From Streptomyces sp. SID8352 (GTDB lineage Bacteria; Actinomycetota; Actinomycetes; Streptomycetales; Streptomycetaceae): a stretch of 64,000 nucleotides of DNA. Both the position numbers and the translations under genes were made by a program. Under the pieces are notes generated by a model. That model was not told where the DNA came from, made no database searches, and worked only from the letters and a program-made list of their open reading frames with translations. How positions within the stretch are numbered: the stretch's first letter is position 1; the number at the start of each line of letters is the position of its first letter. Positions 8,652-17,917 of this stretch are shown here, piece after piece. The stretch is taken from positions 62,183 through 126,182 of the forward strand of contig NZ_WWGX01000104.1 of the NCBI RefSeq assembly GCF_009862265.1, in the 5' to 3' direction.

Positions 8652-9713
8652 CTAACCGAACTGCTGCTCCAGGTCCTTGAGCTTGCGCTCCAGGGAGTCC
8701 AGACGCGGCAGGGCCTGGGTGTCGTCCTCGGCGGTCAGGTCGACGGTCGTGGCGTCAGCCGCGCCCCGCGGGGACGGAACGGGCTGCACCGGCTGGAGGG
8801 AGTGGCGCTGGAGTGCGGGCAACTGCTCCGGGGACCCTATGGCAGGCTCCGCGGTGGCACCGGCGGTCTCCCGCTCCACCTGCACCTCCACGGCGGGGTG
8901 ACGGCGGCCGGGAAAGCCCCGGGGGCCGTGTCCGCGGCTGATCGCCTTCAACTGGGCGCGCTCCAGGCGCTCCTGCTCGCGCCGCCGCTGACGGCTGTCC
9001 TCCTTGCGGCGCCGGTCGTCGCGGACCTCCTCGACCGCCTCGTCCAGGCTGCGCACGCCTTCGAGCAGCATCAGGGACCATGCGCGGTACGTCTCGCGGG
9101 GGGCCCGCAGCCAGCGCACGATGCGGATCTGCGGCAGCGGGCGCGGCACGAGGCCCTGCTCGCGCAGCGCGGCCCGGCGGGTCTGCTTCAGCGCGCGGTC
9201 GAAGAGGACAGCGGCCGAGAGGGACATGCCGGCGAAGAAGTGCGGGGCGCCCGCGTGCCCGGCGCCGCGGGGCGCGTGGACCCAGTTGAACCACGCAGCC
9301 GCGCAGGCGAAGGCCCACACGAGTATGCGGGAGCCGAGCGCCGCGTCACCGTGGCTGGCCTCGCGCACGGCGAGCACGGAGCAGAACATCGCGGCTCCGT
9401 CCAGACCGAACGGCACGAGGTACTGCCAGCCGTCGCTCAGCCCGAGGTTCTGCTCACCGAAGCCGACGAGACCGTGGAAGGACAGGGCCGCGGCGACGGC
9501 GGCGCAGCAGAAGAGCAGGCCGTAGGAGACGATGCCGTAGATGGCCTCCTTGCGCCGGCGGCGCTCCTCGGCACGCTCCCACGAGTCGTCCGCGCCAGGC
9601 TCCTTGGCCGAGGATCGCTTGCCGCGCGTGAGCACCGCGACCGCAGCCACCATGCCGAGGAGCAGCACGACGCCCGGAAGCAGCCAATTCAGCGATATGT
9701 CGGTCAATTTCAT
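8652..9713 (-). CDS. DUF2637 / SpdB-like membrane protein
   Basis: The product is 353 residues, beginning MKLTDISLNWLLPGVVLLLG, so helix 1 is at the N-terminus. A basic stretch with EERRRRKEAIYG follows, then four hydrophobic segments (about residues 70-190) including GLDGAAMFCSVLAVREASHGD, which is typical of DUF2637. The C-terminal half is charged and probably cytoplasmic or coiled-coil, ending in a leucine-spaced SLERKLKDLEQQFG. SpdB-type proteins are known from Streptomyces plasmids and integrative elements, where they help plasmid spread between mycelial compartments. Chromosomal paralogues also exist and their role is unknown. The start is set by AAGGGACCCC immediately upstream; an upstream in-frame ATG at 9764 lacks a ribosome site. 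No other mobile-element genes are nearby. Confidence 0.8.
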   Translation of the reverse strand: MKLTDISLNWLLPGVVLLLGMVAAVAVLTRGKRSSAKEPGADDSWERAEERRRRKEAIYGIVSYGLLFCCAAVAAALSFHGLVGFGEQNLGLSDGWQYLVPFGLDGAAMFCSVLAVREASHGDAALGSRILVWAFACAAAWFNWVHAPRGAGHAGAPHFFAGMSLSAAVLFDRALKQTRRAALREQGLVPRPLPQIRIVRWLRAPRETYRAWSLMLLEGVRSLDEAVEEVRDDRRRKEDSRQRRREQERLERAQLKAISRGHGPRGFPGRRHPAVEVQVERETAGATAEPAIGSPEQLPALQRHSLQPVQPVPSPRGAADATTVDLTAEDDTQALPRLDSLERKLKDLEQQFG

Positions 9714-9880
9714 CTGGGGTCCCTTGCATTGGGATAGGGCGTAACGCCCGCCATGGTGGCCCAAACCCGGCAGCCCTCAGGGGGTTTCGGGGCAAGAGGC
9801 CGCTAAGGGAGTGCGAGGGGGCGCCCAGGGCGACGATCTGCTCGAACTGCCGCATGAGGGGCGGGAGTTGAGTTCTATTA

Positions 9881-9910
9881 AGACTACCTGTACGGGGGGT
9901 TCTGCGGAAA
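9881..9910 (-). promoter_or_regulatory. Candidate promoter for the DUF2637 gene
   Basis: Reading the minus strand, TTTCCG (9910-9905) and TAGTCT (9886-9881) are separated by 18 bp, a plausible sigma-70-like arrangement inside an unusually AT-rich patch. Transcription would start near 9875, giving a leader of about 160 nt before the ATG at 9713. This is a prediction from sequence only. Confidence 0.4.
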
Positions 9911-10469
9911 GTTGCCGCGTCGCGTGTGGGAGTTGTGAAACGACCTTGGCGATCCTAGAGGATGCGGGGAGCGCCCGCGTCCGTGGGGTCGTCAGATCGC
10001 CGCGGGGAGAGGCGTTCCGGCCCGTCCGGCCGCACGGGTCCCCGGGCTGGTCACGCGGGTGCCGCGAGGGTGCGGGGCGGGCCGAGGGCGGTCCGGCCGC
10101 AACGGGGCCGAATCCGGTCGGCGGCGGTGCGAAGGCCCCGGCCGCCGCGCGGTCCCCGCCCCTCGGCGCCCGGCTCCGGCGGGCCCTCCGCGGCCCCGGT
10201 CCCGGAGCCCCTTGTCCGCGCGTCCGCTCCGGTGCCCCCGGGACGGGCGGCGTCCCGGTCGAGCGGGGCGGGGGAGCCCGGCGACGGCTCGGTCGGGGTC
10301 GGGAGCGGGCGCGCGGACCGTCGATTTCCGGCCGGTCGGGCGGCCCGATCGGGGCGGGACGGCGTCCGGGGGAGGTGAACCCGCGGCGTCCTGCGCCTAT
10401 CGTGCTTGACGGACGGGTGACAACCGGCCGTAATGACCCCAAGTACCGACACGTCCCGCAGGAGGACCC
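9911..10469. other. Gene-free spacer upstream of the GntR gene
   Basis: No convincing gene is seen. Open frames here lack ribosome sites and recognizable motifs and are products of the high GC content. The last 100 bp, with GTGACAACCGGCCGTAATG near 10419-10437, probably carries the promoter of the GntR gene. No repeat or RNA gene was recognized. Confidence 0.5.
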
Positions 10470-11609
10470 GTGAGGCCGAGCACGCAGGGCTCCCGCACGG
10501 ACACGGCGCCGCCCGCGCCGATCCGCACCGCAGCGACGGCGCGGGTGCCGGCCCAGCCGGCCGCCGCCGACCGCGACCGCCGCCCCGCCGTGACGGAGAG
10601 GGAGGCGGCCGGGTGGCCGGCCGCGGGGAGCGGCGACGCCGCGCGGGGGCCCGCCGCGGGCCCGGCCCCCGTGGGCGCGACCGCCGGGCGCGGGGCCGGG
10701 GGAGCCTCCGGGAGCCCCGCCCCGGCCGCACCGCTCGCCGGGGCCCCCCTCCCGGGCGGCTTCCCCGTCCCGGGTGCTCCGGCCCCGGGTGCTCCGGCCC
10801 CCTACGGACGCGGCCCCCATGGGGCAGGCCCCGGTGACCCCGGGGCCCCCGGACCCGCTCCGGCCGGCCCGGCCGAGAGGGTCCCGTTCACCGGGGAACG
10901 CACCCGGCACGGACGTGCCCCCCACGGCCCCGCCCCCGAGGGCCCCGCAGCGGGGGAGCGTCTCGGGCGGACCCGGCCCCGTACCCCACTGCGGCGCTCC
11001 TCGGTGCGCGAGCAGGTGCTGGACGCCCTGCGCGCCGCGCTGGTCACCGGGGAGCTGCGGCCCGGCGAGATCCACTCGGCGCCCACCCTGGGGGAGCGCT
11101 TCGGGGTGTCCGCCACCCCCGTGCGCGAGGCCATGCAGCAGCTCGCCCTGGAGGGCGCCGTCGAGGTCGTGCCCAACCGCGGGTTCCGCGTCGTCCGGCG
11201 GGGCGCCCGGGAGCTGGCCGAGCTGGCGGAGGTCCGGGCGCTGATCGAGGTCCCGGTGCTGCTCCGGCTGGCCCGCACGGTGCCCGCCGAGCGCTGGGCG
11301 CGGCTGAGGCCGCTCGCCGAGGCGACCGTCCGCGCCGCCGCCTCCGGCTGCCCGGCGGCGTACGCGGAGTCCGACCGGGACTTCCACCGTGCCGTGCTCG
11401 CCCTCACCGGTAACGACGAACTGGTGCGCATCGCCGCCGACCTGCACCGCCGCGCCCAGTGGCCGCCCGCCGGCGACCCGGTCGTCCGGGCGCGGGCCGA
11501 TCTGGTGGCCGACGCCCGCGAGCACACGGCGCTCCTGGACGCCCTGATCACCGGTGACCCGGAGGCGGTGCGGGTCCTGGCCTCGGGCCACTTCGGCACG
11601 GCCTCCTGA
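10470..11609 (+). CDS. GntR-family (FadR/FCD) transcriptional regulator with long N-terminal extension
   Basis: A 379-residue regulator starts at GTG 10470 after GCAGGAGGACCC, a good ribosome site. Residues about 175-242 form the GntR winged helix (SVREQVLDALRAALVTGELR, then SATPVREAMQQLALEGAVEV). Residues about 245-375 form an all-helical FCD ligand domain with YAESDRDFHRAVLALTGN and a late HTALLDALITGD. Most FCD regulators are 220-250 residues; the extra ~170 N-terminal residues are Pro/Ala/Gly-rich and look disordered. An alternative start near 10980 would give the usual length but lacks a clear ribosome site. The effector is unknown; relatives sense organic acids or sugar acids. Confidence 0.85.
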   Translation: MRPSTQGSRTDTAPPAPIRTAATARVPAQPAAADRDRRPAVTEREAAGWPAAGSGDAARGPAAGPAPVGATAGRGAGGASGSPAPAAPLAGAPLPGGFPVPGAPAPGAPAPYGRGPHGAGPGDPGAPGPAPAGPAERVPFTGERTRHGRAPHGPAPEGPAAGERLGRTRPRTPLRRSSVREQVLDALRAALVTGELRPGEIHSAPTLGERFGVSATPVREAMQQLALEGAVEVVPNRGFRVVRRGARELAELAEVRALIEVPVLLRLARTVPAERWARLRPLAEATVRAAASGCPAAYAESDRDFHRAVLALTGNDELVRIAADLHRRAQWPPAGDPVVRARADLVADAREHTALLDALITGDPEAVRVLASGHFGTAS

Positions 11610-11801
11610 CCGCCCGCGAGGGACCCCCGGCTGGGCACCGCCCGACGCCGGGCGTCGCACCGGGCCGCACACGGTACCGGGGGACGGGCACCGCTCCGGA
11701 CCGGGGTTACTGCTCCGGCCCGGAGTACCGTGCCACTCCCTGCCGCGCCGTCCGCGTCTCCGCCTCCGCCCCGCCGGGCAGGCTTCCGCGCGCGCGAACC
11801 A

Positions 11802-11843
11802 CCCGTGCCGGGGCACCGCCGGTTCGCGGTGCCCCGGCACGGG
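11802..11843. terminator. Strong hairpin downstream of secDF
   Basis: A perfect 18-bp inverted repeat (11802-11819 with 11826-11843) with a 6-nt loop lies 63 bp beyond the secDF stop and about 190 bp beyond the GntR stop. The arm begins CCCGTGCCGGGGCACCGC. It is positioned to stop transcription from both convergent genes. The rest of the 11610-11905 spacer holds only weaker GC-rich dyads. Confidence 0.8.
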
Positions 11844-11905
11844 TCCGGTGCGGGGTGCCGGGCGCGGGGAGCCGTCGGCCCCCGCGCCCTACGACGGCAC
11901 GGTGG

Positions 11906-14437
11906 TTACGGCACCTCCTGGTGCTCGGGCTGCGGCTTCGGCAGGCGGGAGGAGGGGGCGGGGCCGGACTTCGCGGCGGCGCGGGCCTTCTTGCGCTTGT
12001 CCAGGTCGACGTCGCCGCCCCGCTTGTACAGCTCGATCGCGAGCGGGGAGGCCGTGAAGACCGACGAGTAGGTACCGACGACCACACCGATCAGCAGGGC
12101 CAGCGCGAAGTCGGTGAGCGCGTCCGTCGCCATGACGGCCAGGGCCGCCAGGATCAGCATGGCGCCCATGCCGGTGTTCACCGTGCGGGGCAGGGTCTGC
12201 AGGATCGAGTCGTTGGTGAGCCGGTCGAACGGGGTCTTCTTGTCCCGTCCCATCAGCTCCCGGATGCGGTCGAAGAGCACCACCGAGTCGTTGACCGAGT
12301 AGCCGATCACGGTCAGCAGCGCGGCCAGGAAGATGCCGTCGATGGGCTTGCCGAGCCAGGCGAACACACCGACCAGGATCACCACGTCGTGCGCGAGCGC
12401 GCTGACCGCCGCGGTGCCGAACAGCAGCCGGAAGCGGATGGCGAGGTACAGCAACTGGGCGCCGAGGGCCAGGGCGAGCGCGATCAGGGCGTCCCGGCGC
12501 AGCTCGTCGCCCATGCTCGGGCCGATCAGCTCGTCCCGGATCTTCTCCGCCCCGCCGCCCAGCCCGGCCACCGTCTTGGTGACCTGGTCGGCCTCGGCGT
12601 CCGTGAGCTCCTCGGTGCGCACCGTCAGGTCGGCGTCGCCGGAGGACTGGACGACCGCGCGCGGGAAGCCCGCGTCGGCCAGCGCGGTGCGGGCCCTGTC
12701 CGGGTCGACGGGGGCGGACGTGGAGTACTCGATGAGCCGTCCGCCGGTGAACTCGATGCCGAACTCCAGGCCGCGCACCAGGATTCCGGAGCCGCACAGC
12801 ACCAGCACCGCGGCGGAGGCCGCCAGCCAGCGGCGCGGGTGGCGCATCAGGAACGGGTTGCGGCGCAGCAGCCGGTCGCGGACCGGGCCCGTGGTGGAGA
12901 TGCCGGTGATGTGCGGGCGGCGGAAGACCGCGGGTCGGCTCGCGGCGAACTCGGCCATCACCCGCGTGATCACCAGGGCGCTGACCATGGACGCCAGCAC
13001 ACCGATGCCCAGGGTGACACCGAAGCCCTTGACCGGGCCGGAGGCCAGGAAGAACAGCAGGGCGGCGGCGATCAGGGTGGTGATGTTGGAGTCCGCGATG
13101 GCGCTGAGGGCGTTGCGGAAACCGGTGGTCAGCGCGGCGCGCGGGCTCGGGCGGGACCGTGCCGCGTGCTCCTCCCGGGCCCGTTCGAAGACCAGCACGT
13201 TGGCGTCCACCGCCATGCCGATCGCCAGTACGAAACCGGCCAGGCCCGGCAGGGTCAGCGTCGCCCCGATCGCGGCGAGGGCGGCGTAGGAGATCAGGCC
13301 GTAGCAGGCCAGGGCGATGGTGGACAGCAGGCCCATGAGGCGGTAGACGACGATGATGAACAGCGCGGTCAGGGCGGTGCCGATGACGGCGGCCCAGGCG
13401 GCGGCCGTGATGGCCTCGTCGCCCAGGGTCGCGCCGATGGTGCGCTGCTCGACCGTCTCGACCGGCACCGGCAGGGCGCCGCCCTTGATCAGCAGGGCCA
13501 GCTCGCGGGCCTCGGCGGCGTCGAAGGAGCCGGTGATCTGCGTCGAGCCGCCCCGGATGCCGGCCTTGCAGCCCACCGACGGGTCGACCTGCGGCGCGGA
13601 GATGATCTTGTTGTCGAGCACGATGGCGACGCGGCGCTGGGGGTCCCCGGCCGGGAAGCAGGCGGCCTCACCGGTGATGTCGCCCCACCGGTCGCTGCCC
13701 TTGTCCTTGAAGTCGACGGTGACGACCCAGCCGGCGCCGTTCTGCTGGTCGAAGCGGGCGTCGGCGCCCTTGACGTCCTGGCCGTTGAGCGAGGCGGCCT
13801 TCAGCCGCAGCGCCTGGCCGGTCTCGTCCGACAGCACGCGCTCGCCGGACTCCTCGTCCTTGGCCCCGTCCTTCGCGGCGTCGTCCTTCGCGGCGTCGTC
13901 CTTCTTCGCGGCGCCGTCCGCGGCGTCGTCCTTCTTCGCCCCGTCCCCGGCGGCCCCGTCCTTCGCGGTTTCGTCCTTCTCGGCGTCGTCCTTCTTGGCC
14001 TCGTCCCCGGGCTCACCGGCCGGGTCCTTCGCCGCGTCCTCGGGGGACTCCGCCGCCCCGAGCACCGTGTGGACGGTGAGCTGGGCGGTGCGGCCGAGCA
14101 CGTCCGCCGCCTGCTTCGGGTCCTGCACGCCCGGCAGCTCGACGACGATGCGGTTCTCGCCGGAGCGGACGATGGTCGGCTCGGACACGCCGAGCGCGTC
14201 GATGCGGCCGCGCAGCACCTCCACGGTGCGGTCGGTCGCCTCCCGGTCGGCCTTGGCGGCCTTGGTGGAGCGGGTCTCCAGCACGATCTGCGTACCGCCG
14301 CGCAGATCGAGACCGAGCCGTACCGGCACGGTCAGGGCGATGGCCACCGACACGCCGATCACGGCCAGGGCGATCAACGCGCGTACGCGTGACACCCCGC
14401 CCGACGAACGGCGGGAACGGGAACGGGAACGTTTCAC
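11906..14437 (-). CDS. secDF: Fused protein-export membrane protein SecDF
   Basis: This 843-residue protein joins SecD and SecF. SecDF works with SecYEG at the membrane and uses the proton gradient to pull proteins outward after SecA-driven transport. The SecD half begins with a basic N-terminus and helix 1, then GLDLRGGTQIVLET. Its transmembrane part has the proton-relay motif IGMAVDANVLVFERAREEHA near residue 406. The SecF half has FTGGRLIEYS and YSVNDSVVLFDRIRE near residue 714. Between about residues 148 and 210 the periplasmic P1 region carries a Lys/Asp/Ala-rich insertion not needed in other SecD proteins. GTG is the start, with GGAGG upstream. Streptomyces usually have a separate secD/secF pair too, so this is probably the second system. 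It is followed by a strong terminator. Confidence 0.95.
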   Translation of the reverse strand: MKRSRSRSRRSSGGVSRVRALIALAVIGVSVAIALTVPVRLGLDLRGGTQIVLETRSTKAAKADREATDRTVEVLRGRIDALGVSEPTIVRSGENRIVVELPGVQDPKQAADVLGRTAQLTVHTVLGAAESPEDAAKDPAGEPGDEAKKDDAEKDETAKDGAAGDGAKKDDAADGAAKKDDAAKDDAAKDGAKDEESGERVLSDETGQALRLKAASLNGQDVKGADARFDQQNGAGWVVTVDFKDKGSDRWGDITGEAACFPAGDPQRRVAIVLDNKIISAPQVDPSVGCKAGIRGGSTQITGSFDAAEARELALLIKGGALPVPVETVEQRTIGATLGDEAITAAAWAAVIGTALTALFIIVVYRLMGLLSTIALACYGLISYAALAAIGATLTLPGLAGFVLAIGMAVDANVLVFERAREEHAARSRPSPRAALTTGFRNALSAIADSNITTLIAAALLFFLASGPVKGFGVTLGIGVLASMVSALVITRVMAEFAASRPAVFRRPHITGISTTGPVRDRLLRRNPFLMRHPRRWLAASAAVLVLCGSGILVRGLEFGIEFTGGRLIEYSTSAPVDPDRARTALADAGFPRAVVQSSGDADLTVRTEELTDAEADQVTKTVAGLGGGAEKIRDELIGPSMGDELRRDALIALALALGAQLLYLAIRFRLLFGTAAVSALAHDVVILVGVFAWLGKPIDGIFLAALLTVIGYSVNDSVVLFDRIRELMGRDKKTPFDRLTNDSILQTLPRTVNTGMGAMLILAALAVMATDALTDFALALLIGVVVGTYSSVFTASPLAIELYKRGGDVDLDKRKKARAAAKSGPAPSSRLPKPQPEHQEVP

Positions 14438-14512
14438 GTGGGGCCTCCAACAGGCACGCCGCGGCGGCGGCCTGGCCGGCCGCGACGGAGGAAGAGCGGA
14501 TGGGGGGATGTC

Positions 14513-14920
14513 TCAGATGCCGTTGGAGGCGGGCGGCGCCCGGCCGCGGTCATGGCTCGCGCGGCCGGGGGAGACGGGAACGGTGCCCGGGGGCCGTTCC
14601 TGGGTGCGCTCCCGGGAGGTGCCGGTGGCGACCGCGGTACGGGTGAGCGTCGCGAAGTGGTCGGCGGGGGCCAGCCGCTCGCCGGTGTGGTCGTGGCGGG
14701 GCCGGAACTGGGCGGCGCAGGCCGTGGCGCAGCCGTCCTCCGCGTGGAAGTCGCCGTCCGGGAGCGGCTGGGTCGCCGAGACGGGCGCCTGCGCCCGCGC
14801 GGAGAGACCGGCCAGCGCGCTCTCGGGCCAGGTGGGCACGAACGCCAGCAGCGCGGCCAGCAGCAGGACGACCGCCACCGGCAGCGGACGGCGGGGGGCG
14901 GAGCGTGGTGCGGGACGCAA
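14513..14920 (-). CDS. Hypothetical small secreted or membrane-anchored protein
   Basis: The chosen start is TTG at 14920, because GGAAGGGGAG lies about 6 nt upstream; a GTG at 14944 would place that ribosome site inside the gene. The 135-residue product begins with a basic stretch and a hydrophobic segment (PLPVAVVLLLAALLAFVP) that looks like a signal peptide or a single anchor. The mature part has two close cysteines (GCATACAAQF) and several His residues (RPRHDHTGE), then a Pro/Arg-rich tail. No family was recognized. It lies 75 bp upstream of secDF on the same strand and downstream of the two-component genes, so it could be co-expressed with either. Confidence 0.6.
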   Translation of the reverse strand: MRPAPRSAPRRPLPVAVVLLLAALLAFVPTWPESALAGLSARAQAPVSATQPLPDGDFHAEDGCATACAAQFRPRHDHTGERLAPADHFATLTRTAVATGTSRERTQERPPGTVPVSPGRASHDRGRAPPASNGI

Positions 14921-15005
14921 GCGCCTCTCCCCTTCCAGGGTCACGGGTGCCGGACGGGTGCCGGGGCGTGGGCGGGCGGCCCCGGAGGGGCCCGCCCGGA
15001 GCGGG

Positions 15006-15776
15006 TCAGGGCTCGATCAGCCCGGCGCGGATGGCGTAGCGGGTCAGTTCCAGCCGGTCCCGCAGGCCGAGTTTCTGGAGCAGGTTAGCGCGGTGCCGCT
15101 GAACGGTCTTGATGCTGATGAAGAGGATCTCACCGATCTCCTTCGATGAATGACCCTCCGCGACCAGCTTGAGGACCTCCTCCTCGCGCGGCGTGAGGAT
15201 GTGGTCGGCGCTCTCCTCGCCGTGCCGCACCCGGTCCAGGTAGTTCCGGATCAGCGCCGTCACCGCGCCCGGGTACAGGAACGGCTCGTCGCGCATCGCG
15301 GCCCGGCACGCCGCCACCAGGTCCCGGTCGGCCACGGACTTCAGCACGTAGCCGCACGCCCCCGACTTCAGCGCCTGGAACAGGTACTGCTCGTTGTCGT
15401 GCATCGTCAGCATCAGGATGCGCAGGCCGGGCTTGAGCGCGGACAGCTCCCGGGCCGCCTGGAGGCCCGTCAGCCGGGGCATGGCGATGTCCAGCACCGC
15501 AAGGTCGACGGTGTGGGCGCGGGCCATGTCGATGGCCTCCGCGCCGTCACCGGCCTCCGCGACGACCTGGAGGTCCGGTTCCCGGTCCAGGATCAGCCGC
15601 ACCCCGCGCCGCACCAGGGCGTGGTCGTCGGCGAGCAGGATGCGGATCTTCGCCGGAGCGGCGGGCTCCGCCGGTCCGCCCGGCGCGGACGCGGGGTCCC
15701 GGGGGCCCCCTTCCGGGGACGGCGCGGAGGGGTCGGACGGTGCCGACGGCTCTTCGGACAGGGGTGAATCGGACAT
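15006..15776 (-). CDS. NarL/FixJ-family response regulator
   Basis: The 256-residue product has a Ser/Pro/Ala-rich N-terminal extension of about 42 residues, a receiver domain and a LuxR-type DNA-binding domain. Receiver features are ILLADDHALVRRG (acidic pocket), the phosphorylated Asp in VDLAVLDIAMPRLTG, and the Lys in GYVLKSV. The C-terminal helix-turn-helix reads LTPREEEVLKLVAEGHSSKE and IKTVQRHRANLLQKLGL. It lies 2 bp downstream of the histidine kinase gene, so the pair is translationally linked. The ATG at 15776 is the only start that keeps the full receiver domain next to the kinase stop. The regulated genes are unknown; the adjacent DksA/MreB-like genes are one candidate. Confidence 0.92.
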   Translation of the reverse strand: MSDSPLSEEPSAPSDPSAPSPEGGPRDPASAPGGPAEPAAPAKIRILLADDHALVRRGVRLILDREPDLQVVAEAGDGAEAIDMARAHTVDLAVLDIAMPRLTGLQAARELSALKPGLRILMLTMHDNEQYLFQALKSGACGYVLKSVADRDLVAACRAAMRDEPFLYPGAVTALIRNYLDRVRHGEESADHILTPREEEVLKLVAEGHSSKEIGEILFISIKTVQRHRANLLQKLGLRDRLELTRYAIRAGLIEP

Positions 15777-15778
15777 GG

Positions 15779-16741
15779 TCAGGGCTGCTTCCTGGGAACG
15801 GGTGCGGTGAGGCTGATCCGGGTGCCGGAGCCGGGGGCCGACACGATGTCGAGGGAGCCGCCGATCAGCAGGGCCCGTTCCCGCATGCCGCGGATGCCGG
15901 CCCCCTCGCAGGCCGCCTCGATGCCCCGGCCGTCGTCGCGGATGCCGAGCACCACCGCGCCCTCCGCGCGGCTGAGGCTCACCTCCAGGCGCTCCGCGTC
16001 CGCGTGCCGGGCCGCGTTGGTCAGGCTCTCCTGCGCCACCCGGTAGAGCACGAGCTCCGTCTCGTGGTCCAGGGCGGGCAGATCGGGGGCGAAGCGGCGC
16101 GTCACCCGGAGCCCGGTGTGGGTGGCGAAGTCCTGGGTGAGCGAGGTCAGCGCGCTGATCAGACCGAGGTCGTCCAGCACCCCCGGGCGCAGCCTGCGCA
16201 CCAGGCGGCGCACCTCGTCCAGGCTCTCCCGGGTGATCTCCTGCGCCTGGTGCAGTTCCCCGCGCAGCGGCTCGTCGGCGTCGTCGGCGGCCCGCCCCAG
16301 CACCAGCAGGATCGCGGTCATGCTCTGGCCGACCTCGTCGTGCAGTTCCTGCGCGATGCGCCGGCGCTCCGCCTCCTGGGCGAGCAGGACCCGGGCACTG
16401 CTGGTGGCCCGCTCGTTCTCCAGCCGGTCGAGCATGGCGTTGAAGGTGCTGATCAGCTCCGTCACCTCGCCGCCGCCCGAGGGGCGCGGCACGGACAGCC
16501 GCTGGCCGGGGCGGAGCAGGTCGACCGTGGTCATCAGCTTCGTCAGCCGGTCCAGCGGGGACAGGCCCCAGCGCAGCAGGGCGCCGTTGGCCACCAGCAT
16601 GACGGCCATGCCGCCCACCAGAATCACGGCCTCGGTCAGCAGCACCGGGACGGAGACGGTCACCGGCGCCCAGAGCAGCAGCGCCGTGGCAAAGCCCAGC
16701 ACCACCGCGTTGAGCCCGAAGATCCGCCAGAACAGGGACAC
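15779..16741 (-). CDS. Sensor histidine kinase (HAMP, HisKA_3)
   Basis: The 320-residue kinase starts at GTG 16741 after AGAAGGAGGAG. Two membrane helices lie at about residues 8-28 and 33-58 with almost no extracellular loop, which suggests that it senses within the membrane or cytoplasm. A HAMP segment (LSPLDRLTKLMTTVDLLRPG) is followed by a HisKA_3 dimerization helix with the phosphorylated His in RRRIAQELHDEVGQSMTA, near residue 140. The C-terminal GHKL ATPase has AQESLTNAARHA (N box), DDGRGI and GIRGMRERA. It forms one operon with the response regulator downstream. Confidence 0.92.
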   Translation of the reverse strand: MSLFWRIFGLNAVVLGFATALLLWAPVTVSVPVLLTEAVILVGGMAVMLVANGALLRWGLSPLDRLTKLMTTVDLLRPGQRLSVPRPSGGGEVTELISTFNAMLDRLENERATSSARVLLAQEAERRRIAQELHDEVGQSMTAILLVLGRAADDADEPLRGELHQAQEITRESLDEVRRLVRRLRPGVLDDLGLISALTSLTQDFATHTGLRVTRRFAPDLPALDHETELVLYRVAQESLTNAARHADAERLEVSLSRAEGAVVLGIRDDGRGIEAACEGAGIRGMRERALLIGGSLDIVSAPGSGTRISLTAPVPRKQP

Positions 16742-17548
16742 CGGGGGTTACTCCTCCTTCTGCGACGCACCGTACGCGTCTACTGTCGGTCATCGCGCAC
16801 CCCGGGTGGGAGCTGCGGCCCTTGGTCACGACCGAGCCGCGGTCCACCCTGCCCGCCCCGGAGCGCCGGGTCGATGGGGCACGGCCCCCATTTCCCGGGT
16901 GCCGCGCACCCACACCCCGCACGCGCGCGGGAGGGCGCGTGCGGGGAGCGGGCGCGCGGGGCGCGCGGGCCTGGGGCCACCCCCACTCTCCCAGCTCCCG
17001 CCGTCCGTCCGCGGACCCGCCCCGGGACCCGTGCGGGGCGGTGTGGATGCCGCGCCCCGGGGCAAATGGGCTCCGCGCCCGATGGGAAAGCCCCCGCCGA
17101 CGGGCCAGAGTGGGAAGCGACCGGGCCGCAGCGCCGTACTCCCGGCTCCGGCCCGGTCAACCCTCATCCACGTCTTCACACTTCCGCACCACCGAGTTCC
17201 ACCGGACGGGCGCCCCACGTCGGCACCCGTCCGAACGCCGTACCCCGGCGCCGGCCCGGACCTTCCGTCCCGGACCGGCCGCCGGGCACCACAACCCGAC
17301 ACCCGACCCGAACGCCGCACGCCCGACACGGGCCCGGACCGCCGCATCCCGGCACCGGGCCGGTCCGTCGTGCCCGCGGCGTCCGGCCGCGTGCCCGGCA
17401 CCGGTCCCCGCCCCCGCACTCCGGGCGACGGGGTCCGGTCCGTCGTGCATCCGGCCCCGGGCCGGACCGCCGCAGACCCGGCGGCCGGGCCGGCCACGAC
17501 CGTGTCCCCGACCCCCGCCCGCCGTACTCCCGAGAAGAAGGACTCACC
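16742..17548. other. Gene-free ~800-bp divergent spacer
   Basis: The spacer separates the kinase operon (minus) from the DksA-type operon (plus) and must hold both promoters. It is biased in composition: GC-rich near the kinase and rich in CCG/GAC blocks near 17200-17520. Open frames crossing it show no family features. No hairpin of terminator strength or RNA gene was recognized. Confidence 0.5.
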
Positions 17549-17869
17549 ATGTCGCTCGACGCCTCCCGCATCGAACCCCGCCCCGAGCGGCTGACCGCCC
17601 ACGAGGCACGCCAGCGCCTGGAGCACGCCCGCAACACCCGCATGACCCAGCTCCAGGCCCTCGGCGAGAGCTCCCAGGACGACCAGCTCATGTCCGCCCA
17701 GAAGGACGCCATCGAGCGGGTCCTCAAGGAGATCGACGAGGCCTTCGCCCGCGTCGAGAACGGCACCTACGGCACCTGCCTCGGCTGCTCCAAGCCCGTC
17801 CCGGACGAGCGGCTGGAGATCCTGCCGTACACCCGCCACTGCGTCGCCTGCCAGCGCCGCGCCGCCTGA
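17549..17869 (+). CDS. TraR/DksA-type zinc-finger protein (first of pair)
   Basis: The 106-residue protein starts MSLDASRIEPRPERL at ATG 17549, with AGAAGAAGGA upstream. A coiled-coil-like helical stretch (about residues 15-70) is followed by a four-cysteine zinc finger, CLGC...CVAC, preceded by ENGTYGTC. DksA/TraR proteins enter the RNA polymerase secondary channel and alter promoter kinetics, often together with ppGpp. The acidic DxxDxA tip of E. coli DksA is not evident, so function at the polymerase is inferred from fold only. It is followed 48 bp later by a second family member. Confidence 0.88.
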   Translation: MSLDASRIEPRPERLTAHEARQRLEHARNTRMTQLQALGESSQDDQLMSAQKDAIERVLKEIDEAFARVENGTYGTCLGCSKPVPDERLEILPYTRHCVACQRRAA

Positions 17870-17917
17870 CCGCACTCCGTCCAGCCTTCGTCTCCGCCCT
17901 GCCCGAGGGGTGAAGTG

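Noticed and set aside
8652..9713. Integrated plasmid or integrative element at the DUF2637/SpdB-like gene
   Set aside because: No integrase, Tra FtsK-like protein, replication gene or tRNA attachment site is nearby.
11855..14392. 845-residue plus-strand frame
   Set aside because: It is antisense to the clearly identified SecDF gene.
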